The position numbers and the translations under genes were made by a program. The notes beneath the pieces were generated by a model. That model saw only the letters and a program-made list of their open reading frames with translations. It ran no database searches and had not been told where the DNA came from. Shown one piece after another: positions 1 to 9,022 of a DNA stretch of 64,000 nucleotides. Within the stretch, counting starts at the first letter, position 1; each line of letters starts with the position of its first letter. This DNA comes from Pseudofrankia coriaricola (GTDB taxonomy: Bacteria; Actinomycetota; Actinomycetes; Frankiales; Frankiaceae), in NCBI RefSeq assembly GCF_001854805.1, contig NZ_MBLO01000125.1:195615-259614 (forward strand), given 5' to 3'.

Positions 1-1
1 G

Positions 2-1255
2 GAGGCGCTCCAGGTCTCCCGGGTCACCCGCGAAATGTTCTGCCTGATGGAGGGCAGGCACGTGCACCCGTCGACGGTCTATCCGGGCGGGGTGGGGACC
101 ATGCCCGAGCCGTCGCTGTTCACCGACTACATGAGCCGGCTGGTGTCCATCCTTGACTTCGTCAAGAAGTCCGTGGCGATGAACGACGACGTCTTCGATT
201 TCTTCTACGAGGCGCTGCCCGGCTACGAGGAGGTCGGCCGGCGGCGGATCCTGCTCGGCTGCTGGGGTGCCTGGCAGGACCCGGCCGTCTGCGACTACCG
301 GTACGAGACCATGAACGAGTGGGGCAAGTCGATGTACGTCACCCCCGGCATCGTGGTCGACGGCGAGCTGCTCACGACGAATCTCGTCGACATCAACCTG
401 GGCATCCGGATCCTGCTCGGCAGCTCCTTCTACGGCGACTGGGTAAACGAGGAGCCGTTCGTCACCCGCGACCCGCTCGGTAATCCGGTGGACATGCGCC
501 ACCCCTGGAACCAGACCACGCTGCCAGAGCCGCAGAAGCGGGACTTCGACGGGAAGTACAGCTGGGTGATGAGCCCACGCTGGTTCGACAAGCGGTCCGG
601 CGATCACCTCGCGCTCGACACCGGCGGCGGCCCGTACGCACGGCTTTACACCACCGCGCTCGCCGGCCTGGTGGACACGCCGTACGTCACCTCGACCGGG
701 CGCGGCGTCCGGATCTCGCTCCCGAAGAGCGAGCGGCTGCCGGCGACGACGCTGGAATGGAAGATCCCGCCGTGGTCGAACGCCATCGAGCGCAACCGGG
801 CGCGGGTCTACTTCGTCGCGTACTCGGCGGCGATGTCGCTCTACTTCCTGGAGCGGGCGATGGAACGCCTCCGCTCCGGCGACACTCGCACCTTCACCGA
901 TTTCGAGGTGCCCGACGAGGCGATCGGCTGCGGCTTCCACGAGGCCGTCCGCGGGGTCCTGTCCCACCACCTGGTCATCCAGGACGGGAAGATCGCCAAC
1001 TATCACCCGTACCCGCCGACGCCGTGGAACGGCAGCCCGCGCGACAGCTACGGCACCCCGGGGCCGTACGAGGACGCCGTCCAGGACATGCCGATCTTCG
1101 AGGAGAACGGCCCGGACGACTTCAGGGGCGTCGACATCATGCGGGCGGTGCGCAGCTTCGACCCGTGCCTGCCCTGCGGCGTGCACATGTACGTCGGCAA
1201 CGGCCGCACCGTCACCCACCAGCACTCACCGATGCTGGGCGCCCAGCATGGATGA
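2..1255 (+). CDS. [NiFe]-hydrogenase large subunit, C-terminal part (5' end outside window)
   Basis: Large catalytic subunit of an H2-oxidising [NiFe]-hydrogenase. The frame is open from base 2, so the N-terminus, with the first CxxC nickel ligands, lies off the window. The C-terminal motif DPCLPCGVH supplies the other two nickel cysteines. The 22 residues after its histidine are the peptide normally removed by a maturation endopeptidase once nickel is inserted; no such protease is in the window. The segment GRHVHPSTVYPGGVG and the following NifU-like and DUF5947 genes recall the actinobacterial high-affinity group (1h), but the small subunit is not visible, so the subgroup is inference. The stop overlaps the next start by 8 bp, which indicates one operon. 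Confidence 0.93.
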   Translation, partial: EALQVSRVTREMFCLMEGRHVHPSTVYPGGVGTMPEPSLFTDYMSRLVSILDFVKKSVAMNDDVFDFFYEALPGYEEVGRRRILLGCWGAWQDPAVCDYRYETMNEWGKSMYVTPGIVVDGELLTTNLVDINLGIRILLGSSFYGDWVNEEPFVTRDPLGNPVDMRHPWNQTTLPEPQKRDFDGKYSWVMSPRWFDKRSGDHLALDTGGGPYARLYTTALAGLVDTPYVTSTGRGVRISLPKSERLPATTLEWKIPPWSNAIERNRARVYFVAYSAAMSLYFLERAMERLRSGDTRTFTDFEVPDEAIGCGFHEAVRGVLSHHLVIQDGKIANYHPYPPTPWNGSPRDSYGTPGPYEDAVQDMPIFEENGPDDFRGVDIMRAVRSFDPCLPCGVHMYVGNGRTVTHQHSPMLGAQHG

Positions 1256-1910
1256 CCTCCCGCGCGAACTGGCGACCGCGAGGGAACCGGACGTGGCCGA
1301 ACCGAGCGCGGCCGAACCGGCCCCGCTCAGACTGGCACCGGCCGAACCGGCCGAGCCGGTCGGTTCGCGGCTCGACGATGAGGCCGTGCGCGAGCGGCTC
1401 ACCCTGCTCGACGGTCTGCTGGAGCAGGTCGAGCGGACGCCGGGTCCGGGGGCCCGGGTCGCGCTGGACGCGGTGGCCACGCTCCTCGAGGTGTACGGCG
1501 AGGCGCTGGCCCGGGCGGCCGGCTATGCCGCGCGGGCTCCCGACGTGCGCGACGCGCTCACGGCCGACGAGCTGCTCGCTCACCTCCTCGTCCTGCACGG
1601 CGTCCATCCCGACCCCGTCGAGCGCCGGGCCAGGCGCGCCCTGGAGGCGCTGCGCCCGGAGCTCGCCACGGTCGGTGCCGAGGTCGAACTGCTGGGCATC
1701 GACAGCGGCGTGGCGACGGTGGCGGTGCGCGGTGAGAGCGGGTGCGGCGCGGCGGCGACCACGGACGCGGTCGCCGACGCCGTCCGCGACGCGTTGCAGG
1801 CCGTGGCGCCGGAACTGTCCGAGGTGCGCGTCGACGTCGCCGCGAAGCAGACGCTCGTCCCCGTCGACTCGCTGCTGCGCGGGCCGGCCACGCTGGGGTC
1901 GGCCCGGTGA
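1248..1910 (+). CDS. NifU-like C-terminal-domain protein of the hydrogenase operon
   Basis: A 220-residue protein. Residues about 120-200 resemble the NifU C-terminal Fe-S scaffold fold (GVATVAVRGESGCGAAA followed by a helix and a second strand). The family normally has CxxC at this spot; here only one cysteine is seen (GESGCGAAA), so a classical Fe-S scaffold function is doubtful. The N-terminal 50 residues are Ala/Pro/Glu-rich and look disordered. The start overlaps the hydrogenase large-subunit stop by 8 bp and the stop overlaps the next GTG by 4 bp, so translation is probably coupled. NifU-like genes accompany actinobacterial high-affinity hydrogenases; a role in assembly or electron transfer is inference. 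Confidence 0.75.
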   Translation: MDDLPRELATAREPDVAEPSAAEPAPLRLAPAEPAEPVGSRLDDEAVRERLTLLDGLLEQVERTPGPGARVALDAVATLLEVYGEALARAAGYAARAPDVRDALTADELLAHLLVLHGVHPDPVERRARRALEALRPELATVGAEVELLGIDSGVATVAVRGESGCGAAATTDAVADAVRDALQAVAPELSEVRVDVAAKQTLVPVDSLLRGPATLGSAR

Positions 1911-2815
1911 TCGCCGACGCCGGCCCAGGCGTGCTCGGCCATAGGGCGACCGCCGCCGGCGACGGCCCCACCCGCGGGCGCGCCCAGGGCGGACCCGACG
2001 CCGCGGCCGGCCTGGGTACCGGCGCCGGTACCCGCCCGGGTGCCGGCGCGGCCGCGGCACTCGACCTGGGCACGACCGGTGGTGCGCTGCGCCGGACGGT
2101 TCGCCGGGCCGGGCGGGCTGGCGCGCGCGGCACGGCGGCGTCGGAGCGTTGCGGACTGTGCGCGGCCCCGGTGCCGGAGTCCCACCGGCACCTGCTCGAC
2201 GAGCGGGAGGCCGGCCTGCTGTGCGTGTGCCAGGCGTGCACGCTGCTGTTCGAACGCGACGCGGCGGGCCGCGGCCACTACGTCCTCGTCCCGCGTCGGC
2301 GGCTGGCCCTGCCCGGCTTCGTCTCAGGCACGCTGGGGATACCGGTCGGGTTGGCGTTCTTCGTCACCCAGGCCGACGGACGGATCATCGCGCACTATCC
2401 GAGTCCGATCGGTGTCACCCAGGGAGAGATCGATCAGGCCGTCTGGGCCCAGGCACAGGAGCGGTGCGGTGCGCTAGGCACCTTGAGGCCGCTTGTAGAG
2501 GCAGTGCTGGTCAACACCGCCAAGGGCGCGAACGAGCACTGGATAGTCCCAATCGACCTCTGCTACCGGCTCGTCGCCATCGTGCGCGAGGAATGGAAAG
2601 GATTTTCCGGCGGCAGCACGGTATGGCCCGCAATTAACGAGTTTTTCGCCGTACTGGCCGACGGCGCGGTCACCGCCCGCGCCGCGCACGCGAAGCAGGA
2701 TTCCGGGCCCGCGCCGCGGGTGACACATCCGCCCCGGCATGACACCTCCGTCCAAACCTCTGTCACCTCCGTCCAAGCGGACGCGGCGAACGCGTCCGCC
2801 GGGACGGGCACCTGA
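1907..2815 (+). CDS. DUF5947 family protein, hydrogenase-associated
   Basis: About 302 residues from a GTG that overlaps the NifU-like stop (GTGA). An ATG at 1742 in the same frame lies inside the upstream gene and would add non-protein-like sequence, so the GTG is preferred. The N-terminal 75 residues are Gly/Ala/Arg-rich and low in complexity. The conserved part begins at ERCGLCAAPVPESHRHLLD and has a second CQACTLLFE, giving two CxxC pairs typical of a zinc ribbon or rubredoxin-like knuckle. The C-terminal Ala/Thr/Ser-rich stretch is probably disordered. DUF5947 genes sit next to [NiFe]-hydrogenase genes in actinobacteria. Their biochemical role is unknown to me; metal binding is inferred from the cysteines. 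Confidence 0.75.
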   Translation: MIADAGPGVLGHRATAAGDGPTRGRAQGGPDAAAGLGTGAGTRPGAGAAAALDLGTTGGALRRTVRRAGRAGARGTAASERCGLCAAPVPESHRHLLDEREAGLLCVCQACTLLFERDAAGRGHYVLVPRRRLALPGFVSGTLGIPVGLAFFVTQADGRIIAHYPSPIGVTQGEIDQAVWAQAQERCGALGTLRPLVEAVLVNTAKGANEHWIVPIDLCYRLVAIVREEWKGFSGGSTVWPAINEFFAVLADGAVTARAAHAKQDSGPAPRVTHPPRHDTSVQTSVTSVQADAANASAGTGT

Positions 2816-2826
2816 AAGGAGTGGTC

Positions 2827-3036
2827 ATGGCCAGCATCCGAGTCGGCAGGCCCGACGTGGCCATCGACGCCTCGGCGCACACGCCCGGCGTCCCCCAGGG
2901 CAACGCCAAGGGCGCCTACGAGCGCGAGGCCGGACACCATCCCGACGGGAAGGCCGACGCTCGCCGCTCGACCGGCATCGTGCCGGAGCGGCACAACCCG
3001 GTGCTGCCGGAGATGCCGAACATTCCGCCCCCTTGA
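2827..3036 (+). CDS. small hypothetical protein of the hydrogenase operon
   Basis: A 69-residue hydrophilic protein (MASIRVGRPDVAIDASAH...) rich in Gly, Pro, His and Arg, with no membrane segment. The ATG follows a good ribosome site (AAAGGAG, 2815-2821); a GTG six bases upstream is the less likely start. It begins 11 bp after the DUF5947 stop, so it belongs to the same transcript. I do not recognise the family. Confidence 0.55.
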   Translation: MASIRVGRPDVAIDASAHTPGVPQGNAKGAYEREAGHHPDGKADARRSTGIVPERHNPVLPEMPNIPPP

Positions 3037-3161
3037 CCAGCCGGCGCGGACCGGGCACCTCGATGGCCCGACCATCTCGCCCCGCGCAAAACAGGCGCCT
3101 GGTGCCGCTTTGGACAAAATCACCCGGTCTATCGCCGCGTCGCGAACTTGATCAGCGGGAC

Positions 3162-3210
3162 TGTATCCGGATCCGAACGGGCGGGGGCTCGGAGTTCGGA
3201 TTCGGATACA
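3162..3210. terminator. long inverted repeat between hydrogenase and hyp gene blocks
   Basis: Two 17-base arms (3162-3178 and 3194-3210) match at 16 of 17 positions around a 15-base spacer. The hairpin stands in the 277-bp gap between the small protein (ends 3036) and the next small gene (starts 3314). There is no T-run, so a factor-independent terminator is not assured; it could be a processing or stabilising hairpin that sets the hyp:structural transcript ratio. Confidence 0.5.
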
Positions 3211-3313
3211 GATCTGGCGATCTTGGTGGGCGAGCGGGCGGGTGTTGCCGGGAACGGCACCAGGTGACGGGACAGGCATCGGAGCGGATCGAAGCAGTCG
3301 GAAGGAGCACGCC

Positions 3314-3427
3314 GTGCGGAAATCCCTGATGATGATCGCGCTTGCGGCGGCGACCGGTGTCACCGGCAGGATCGCCTGGGACGAGCTCCCAGCGCTGCGC
3401 CGGTACCTGAAGGTCCGGCAGATGTGA
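3314..3427 (+). CDS. DUF6893-like small membrane protein
   Basis: A 37-residue protein starting at GTG 3314 after GGAAGGAG (ribosome site), much better than the ATG at 3242, which adds unrelated residues. It has one short hydrophobic segment (SLMMIALAAATGVTG) and a basic tail ending RRYLKVRQM. This pattern, one helix then R-x-L-K-x-R-x-M, recalls the tiny DUF6893 actinobacterial proteins; the match is from memory. Its stop overlaps the hypF GTG by 4 bp. Confidence 0.6.
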   Translation: MRKSLMMIALAAATGVTGRIAWDELPALRRYLKVRQM

Positions 3428-6222
3428 CGTCGTCGCCCGTCGACCCGTCCGCGTTGGACCTGTCGCCGGCCGCCGCGCCGACCACCGTCGCGCCAGCCGG
3501 TGTCCGGCCCGCCACCGCCGACCCGGCCACCGCCGCGCCGACCACCGCCGCCTCGGCCACCATCGACCCGGCCACCGTCGACCCGGCCACCGTCGACCCG
3601 GCCACCGTCGACCCGGCCACCGTCGACCCGGCCGGCGGCAGGTCGGCCAGCGCGGTGCCCAGACCCGCCGCGCCGGCCGACGCGCCGGTGCGCCGCCGGT
3701 TCACCGTGGGCGGCGTCGTTCAGGGCGTCGGCTTTCGCCCGTTCGTCCATGCCACGGCGACCGGCCTCGGGCTGGCCGGCTCGGTGCGCAACGACGTCGC
3801 GGGCGTCGAGGTGGAGGTCGAGGGCTCGCCCGCGGCCGTCGAGGAGTTCGGGCGCCGTCTCCGGGCGGACCCGCCACCGCTCGCGCAGATCGAACGGATC
3901 ACGGTCGTTACGCTCGCGCCGCGCGGCGAGCTGGGCTTCACCATCGCCCCGTCTCAGCCGTCTCAGCCGTCCCAGCCGTCCCAGCGGCACGGGCCGTCTC
4001 AGCCGTCCGCCGCCAGGCGTGCCCAGGCGCCCGCCGACACGGCGACCTGCGACGCATGCCTGCGTGAGCTCGCCGACCCGGCCGACCGCCGCTACCGGCA
4101 CCCGTTCATCACCTGCACCCACTGCGGCCCGAGATTCACCATCATCACCGATCTGCCTTACGACCGGCCGGTGACGACGATGGCCGGCTTCCCCATGTGC
4201 GCCGACTGCGCCCGCGAGTACGCCGACCCGGCGGATCGCCGTTTCCACGCGCAGCCGATCGCCTGCCCGGCTTGCGGGCCTCGGCTGGAGTTCCGCGCGC
4301 CGGACGGGCGCCGCGTGCGCGGTGACGAGGACGCGCTGGCCGAGGCCCGGCGGCTGCTCATCGCCGGAGGCGTACTCGCCGTGAAGGGCGTCGGCGGGTA
4401 CCACCTTGCCTGCCTCGCCACCGACGAGGCAGCGGTCGCGACGCTGCGCCGTCGCAAGCGGCGTGGCGGCAAGCCCTTCGCCGTGATGGCCACCGACCTC
4501 GCGACCGCGAGGGCGCTGGTCGAGCTCGACGACGCCGAGACCCGCCTGCTGACCAGTCCGGCCCGGCCGATCGTGCTGGCCCGGCGCCGAGCCGACCCGC
4601 GGCCCCGGCCGGCGGACGAGGTGGCCCCAGGCAACCCTGACCTCGGGCTCATGCTGCCCTACACCCCCGTGCACCACCTCCTGTTCGGCCGCCCCGCGCG
4701 GGCCGGGGCCGATGCCGGCGCCGGTCTTCCCGACATCGCCGTGCTGGTGATGACCTCCGGCAACCTCGCGGGAGAACCGATCGCCGCCGATGACGACGAC
4801 GCGGCACGGCGGCTGGCCCATCTGGTGGACGGCTGGCTGTGCCACGACCGTCCCATCCACATCCCGTGCGACGACTCGGTGGTGCGGGTCGTGGACGGCG
4901 TCGAGGTGATGATCCGCCGGTCCAGGGGGTACGCGCCGTTGCCGATCCGCCTGCCCTTCGCCGTCGCCCCGACGCTGGCCGTCGGGGGCGACATGAAGAA
5001 CGCCTGCTGCCTTGGCTCTGGCCGCTCGGCCTGGCTGTCCGGCCACATCGGCGACATGGACGACCTCGCGACCCTGACCGCCTTCGGCAGGGCGGTGACG
5101 CACCTGGAGCACCTCACCGGAGTGCGGCCGGAGCGGCTGGCCGCCGACGCCCATCCCAGATACCGCTCACGCGCCTGGGCGATGGAAAGATCTCGCGGCC
5201 TGCCCGGCCTGCCCGGCCTGCCCGGCGAGCCGGCCCACCGCCCACCGCCCACCCCGCCGGGTCCGCAAGGCCCGCCCTTCCCGCCAGGCCCGCCCGTCCG
5301 GTTCGTGCAGCATCACCACGCGCATATCGCGGCCGCGATGGCCGAGCGTGGCCTCGACGGAACCAGCCCCGTCATCGGCTTCGCGTTCGACGGAACGGGA
5401 TACGGCACCGACGGCGCCATCTGGGGCGGCGAGGTGCTGGTCGCCGACTACCGCGGGTTCCGGCGCTTCGCCCATCTCGGCTATGTCCCGCTGGCGGGCG
5501 GCGACGCGAGCGTCCGGCATCCCTACCGGATGGCGCTGGCGCATCTGGCCTCCGCCGGGATCGCCTGGGACCTCGACCTGCCACCGGTGACGGCGGCGGC
5601 CCCCGCCGAGCGCGGGGTACTCGCCCGGCAGCTGCGCCGCGGGGTCGGCACCGTCCCCACGTCGAGTGTGGGCAGGCTGTTCGACGCGGTCAGCGCGCTG
5701 CTCGGCGTTCGCCAGACCGTGGACTTCGACGCGCAGGCCGCGATCGAGCTCGAGGCCCGGTCCCGCGGCGGCGTGCCGGATGAGTGCCGCTATCGCTTCG
5801 AGCTGCGCGAGGCCGCGAGCGATGGCGGGCCCTTGATCGCCGACCCGGCGCCGGTGATGCGGGCGCTGGTGGCCGACCAACGCCGGGGCGTCGATGTCGC
5901 CGCCGCTGGCGCGGGGTTCCACGAGGCGCTCGTCGCGCTGGTCCTGGCGCTGGCTGAGCGGGCGCGGCGCGAGCTGGGGCTGGAGACGGTCGTGCTGGCC
6001 GGCGGCGTGTTCCTGAACGCGCTGTTGCTCGCTGGCGCCCGGCGGGCGCTGCTGGCGGCGGGTTTCGACGTGGTGAGCAGCCGGCGGGTGCCTCCCGATG
6101 ACGGTGGCCTGTCGCTCGGCCAGCTCGTCGTGGCGGCCGCCGGCGACCGGCTGGATTCCGACGACCGGCTGGATTCCGACGAGCGGCCGGCGGGACCGGC
6201 CGCGGTGGACAGGATGGGGTGA
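3424..6222 (+). CDS. hypF: carbamoyltransferase HypF
   Basis: HypF uses carbamoyl phosphate and ATP to make a carbamoyl-adenylate and passes the carbamoyl group to the HypE C-terminal cysteine, the source of the cyanide ligands of [NiFe]-hydrogenase. Domains in order: acylphosphatase-like (from about residue 80, GGVVQGVGFRPFVHA), two zinc fingers (CDACLRE...CTHCGPRF, CADCARE...CPACGPRL), a YrdC/Sua5-like domain, and a Kae1-like carbamoyltransferase domain (FVQHHHAHIAAAM, GFAFDGTGYGTDG). At 932 residues it exceeds the usual 750-780 because of a Thr/Asp/Pro-rich N-terminal tail with pentapeptide repeats and Pro-rich linkers near residues 180-195 and 595-620. GTG start overlapping the previous stop; a true start nearer residue 75 cannot be excluded. 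Confidence 0.96.
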   Translation: MTSSPVDPSALDLSPAAAPTTVAPAGVRPATADPATAAPTTAASATIDPATVDPATVDPATVDPATVDPAGGRSASAVPRPAAPADAPVRRRFTVGGVVQGVGFRPFVHATATGLGLAGSVRNDVAGVEVEVEGSPAAVEEFGRRLRADPPPLAQIERITVVTLAPRGELGFTIAPSQPSQPSQPSQRHGPSQPSAARRAQAPADTATCDACLRELADPADRRYRHPFITCTHCGPRFTIITDLPYDRPVTTMAGFPMCADCAREYADPADRRFHAQPIACPACGPRLEFRAPDGRRVRGDEDALAEARRLLIAGGVLAVKGVGGYHLACLATDEAAVATLRRRKRRGGKPFAVMATDLATARALVELDDAETRLLTSPARPIVLARRRADPRPRPADEVAPGNPDLGLMLPYTPVHHLLFGRPARAGADAGAGLPDIAVLVMTSGNLAGEPIAADDDDAARRLAHLVDGWLCHDRPIHIPCDDSVVRVVDGVEVMIRRSRGYAPLPIRLPFAVAPTLAVGGDMKNACCLGSGRSAWLSGHIGDMDDLATLTAFGRAVTHLEHLTGVRPERLAADAHPRYRSRAWAMERSRGLPGLPGLPGEPAHRPPPTPPGPQGPPFPPGPPVRFVQHHHAHIAAAMAERGLDGTSPVIGFAFDGTGYGTDGAIWGGEVLVADYRGFRRFAHLGYVPLAGGDASVRHPYRMALAHLASAGIAWDLDLPPVTAAAPAERGVLARQLRRGVGTVPTSSVGRLFDAVSALLGVRQTVDFDAQAAIELEARSRGGVPDECRYRFELREAASDGGPLIADPAPVMRALVADQRRGVDVAAAGAGFHEALVALVLALAERARRELGLETVVLAGGVFLNALLLAGARRALLAAGFDVVSSRRVPPDDGGLSLGQLVVAAAGDRLDSDDRLDSDERPAGPAAVDRMG
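3556..3630 (+). repeat. 15-bp in-frame tandem repeat at the hypF 5' end
   Basis: Five consecutive 15-bp units (GCCACCGTCGACCCG); the last four (3571-3630) are identical and the first differs by one base. They encode repeated ATVDP in the N-terminal tail of HypF, ahead of the conserved acylphosphatase domain. Exact units of 15 bp suggest recent slippage and probable length variation between strains. Confidence 0.9.
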
Positions 6223-6228
6223 GGGCGG

Positions 6229-6509
6229 GTGTGTCTAGCGGTGCCGGGCAGGGTTGTCCGGACGTTCGAGCGGCACGGGACGCCGATGGCCGAGGTCGAC
6301 TTCGGCGGGGTCAGCAAGGACGTCTGCCTGGCGTACCTTCCCGAGGTCGCCGCCGACGACTACGTGATCGTGCACGTCGGCTTCGCCATCCAGCGCCTGG
6401 ACGAACGGCGCGCGCTGGAGACGCTCGCCGAGTTCCGGCGATTCGGCCTGCTCGACGAGGAACTCATCGACCCGTTCACGGCTGAGGCCGGAGAGGAGGC
6501 GGTCACGCC

Positions 6510-6513
<4 letters not shown>
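6229..6513 (+). CDS. hypC: HypC/HupF/HoxL family hydrogenase assembly chaperone
   Basis: Small chaperone (94 residues) that works with HypD in building the Fe(CN)2CO unit and delivers it to the hydrogenase large subunit. It begins MCLAVPGRV, where Cys2 is the essential residue of the family, and continues with the conserved beta-barrel region ([28 protein letters not shown]). GTG start; the stop overlaps hypD by 4 bp (GTGA). The length is normal. Confidence 0.97.
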
Positions 6514-7615
<1,102 letters not shown>

Positions 7616-7619
<4 letters not shown>

Positions 7620-8758
7620 CCGCCGCCGAGACCGCGGTCACCGCGGTCGCCGCGGTCACCGGGGTGACCGCCGAGACGGCGAAGACCGCCGAGACAGTGG
7701 ATCCGGCGGCCTGGAGCTGCCCGGCGCCGTTGCGGGACTCACCCACCATCGTGATGGGACACGGCGGGGGCGGCGCCATGTCCGCCGAGCTGGTCGAGCA
7801 TCTGTTCCTGCCCGCCTTCGGCGAGGCGGCCGCGACCGAGCTCGACGACTGCGCCGTGCTCGCCGTCGGGTCGGCCCGGCTCGCGTTCTCCACGGACTCC
7901 TACGTGGTGCATCCGCTGTTCTTCCCCGGCGGGTCGATCGGCGAGCTGGCCGTGAACGGCACGGTCAACGACCTCGCCATGTCCGGCGCCATGCCACTGT
8001 GCCTGTCGACGGCGTTCATTCTCGAGGAAGGGACGCCGCTGGCCGATCTGGCGCGGATCGCGACGGCCATGGGTGCGGCCGCCCGCCGGGCCGGAGTGCG
8101 CCTGGTCACGGGCGACACCAAGGTGGTCGACGCCGGCCACGGCCATGGCGTCTTCGTGAACACCGCGGGGATCGGCCTGATAGCTGACGGAGTGGACATC
8201 CGCCCCGCCCGGGTCCGTCCCGGCGACGCGGTCCTGGTCAGCGGTGATCTCGGGGTGCACGGCATCGCCGTGCTGAGCTGCCGGGAGGGCCTGGAGTTCG
8301 GCACCGCCCTGGAGAGCGATACCGCGCCCTTGCACGGCCTGGTCGCGACCATGCTCGACCGGGACTCATCGGGCCAGCATCCCGATGTGCACGCCCTGCG
8401 CGATCCCACCCGCGGGGGTCTCGCGGCCTCGCTGAACGAGATCGCCCGCGCGGCCGGCGTGGGCATCGACATCGTGGAGCGGTCGGTGCCGGTACCGGCG
8501 GCGGTCGCGGATGCCTGCGGCGTCCTCGGCCTCGACCCGCTGTATGTGGCGAATGAGGGCAAGCTGGTCGCTTTCGTCGCACGCGACGACGCGGACCGAG
8601 TGCTGGCGGCCATGCGCCGCCATCCGAACGGCCGAGGCGCGGCCCTGATCGGCACGGTGGTCGAGGACCACCCGGCCATGGTGGTCGCCAGGACCGCGTT
8701 CGGGGCGACCCGGGTCGTCGACCTGCCTGTCGGCGAGCAGCTCCCCCGCATCTGCTGA
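7616..8758 (+). CDS. hypE: hydrogenase expression/formation protein HypE
   Basis: HypE dehydrates the carbamoyl group on its C-terminal cysteine to a thiocyanate and donates cyanide to the HypCD iron. The protein ends PRIC with cysteine as the last residue, exactly as required. Purine-binding/PurM-like motifs are present ([41 protein letters not shown]). The GTG overlaps the hypD stop (GTGA). The first 40 residues are an Ala/Thr/Val repeat-like tail absent from most HypE proteins, giving 380 residues instead of about 340; a start nearer the conserved [12 protein letters not shown] region would leave a gap after hypD. Last gene of the operon. Confidence 0.95.
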
Positions 8759-9022
8759 CGAGCAGGCGCGAGGGACACGGAACGGGCGCGACGGTGGGGT
8801 CAGGGCGGTGAGAGAGGCCAGGGTGGCGAACGATCTCGGCTGGCCGACGCCGTGCGATCACGGCGGCACCGCCGGCCTCGCGGGACCGGGCGGTCGGCCT
8901 GGGAGCGGTCGGCCTGGGAGCGGACATGTCCGGAGCGGCGACCCGCCGGGAATATCCGCCCGCGCAGCCCTCCGGGCAGGTTGCGACGTGGCGTCACGCG
9001 TCGCGCGTAGGAGACTCGTCCG
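8759..9022 (+). other. intergenic region upstream of lysX
   Basis: These 264 bp between hypE and lysX carry no gene I can support. A 14-base direct duplication (GGTCGGCCTGGGAG) is found near 8891-8920. The lysX promoter should lie here, but I see no convincing -35/-10 pair. Confidence 0.5.

Noticed and set aside
2563..5154. 863-residue open frame on the minus strand
   Set aside because: Antiparallel shadow of DUF5947 and hypF; Gly/Arg/His-rich, no family motifs, no ribosome site.
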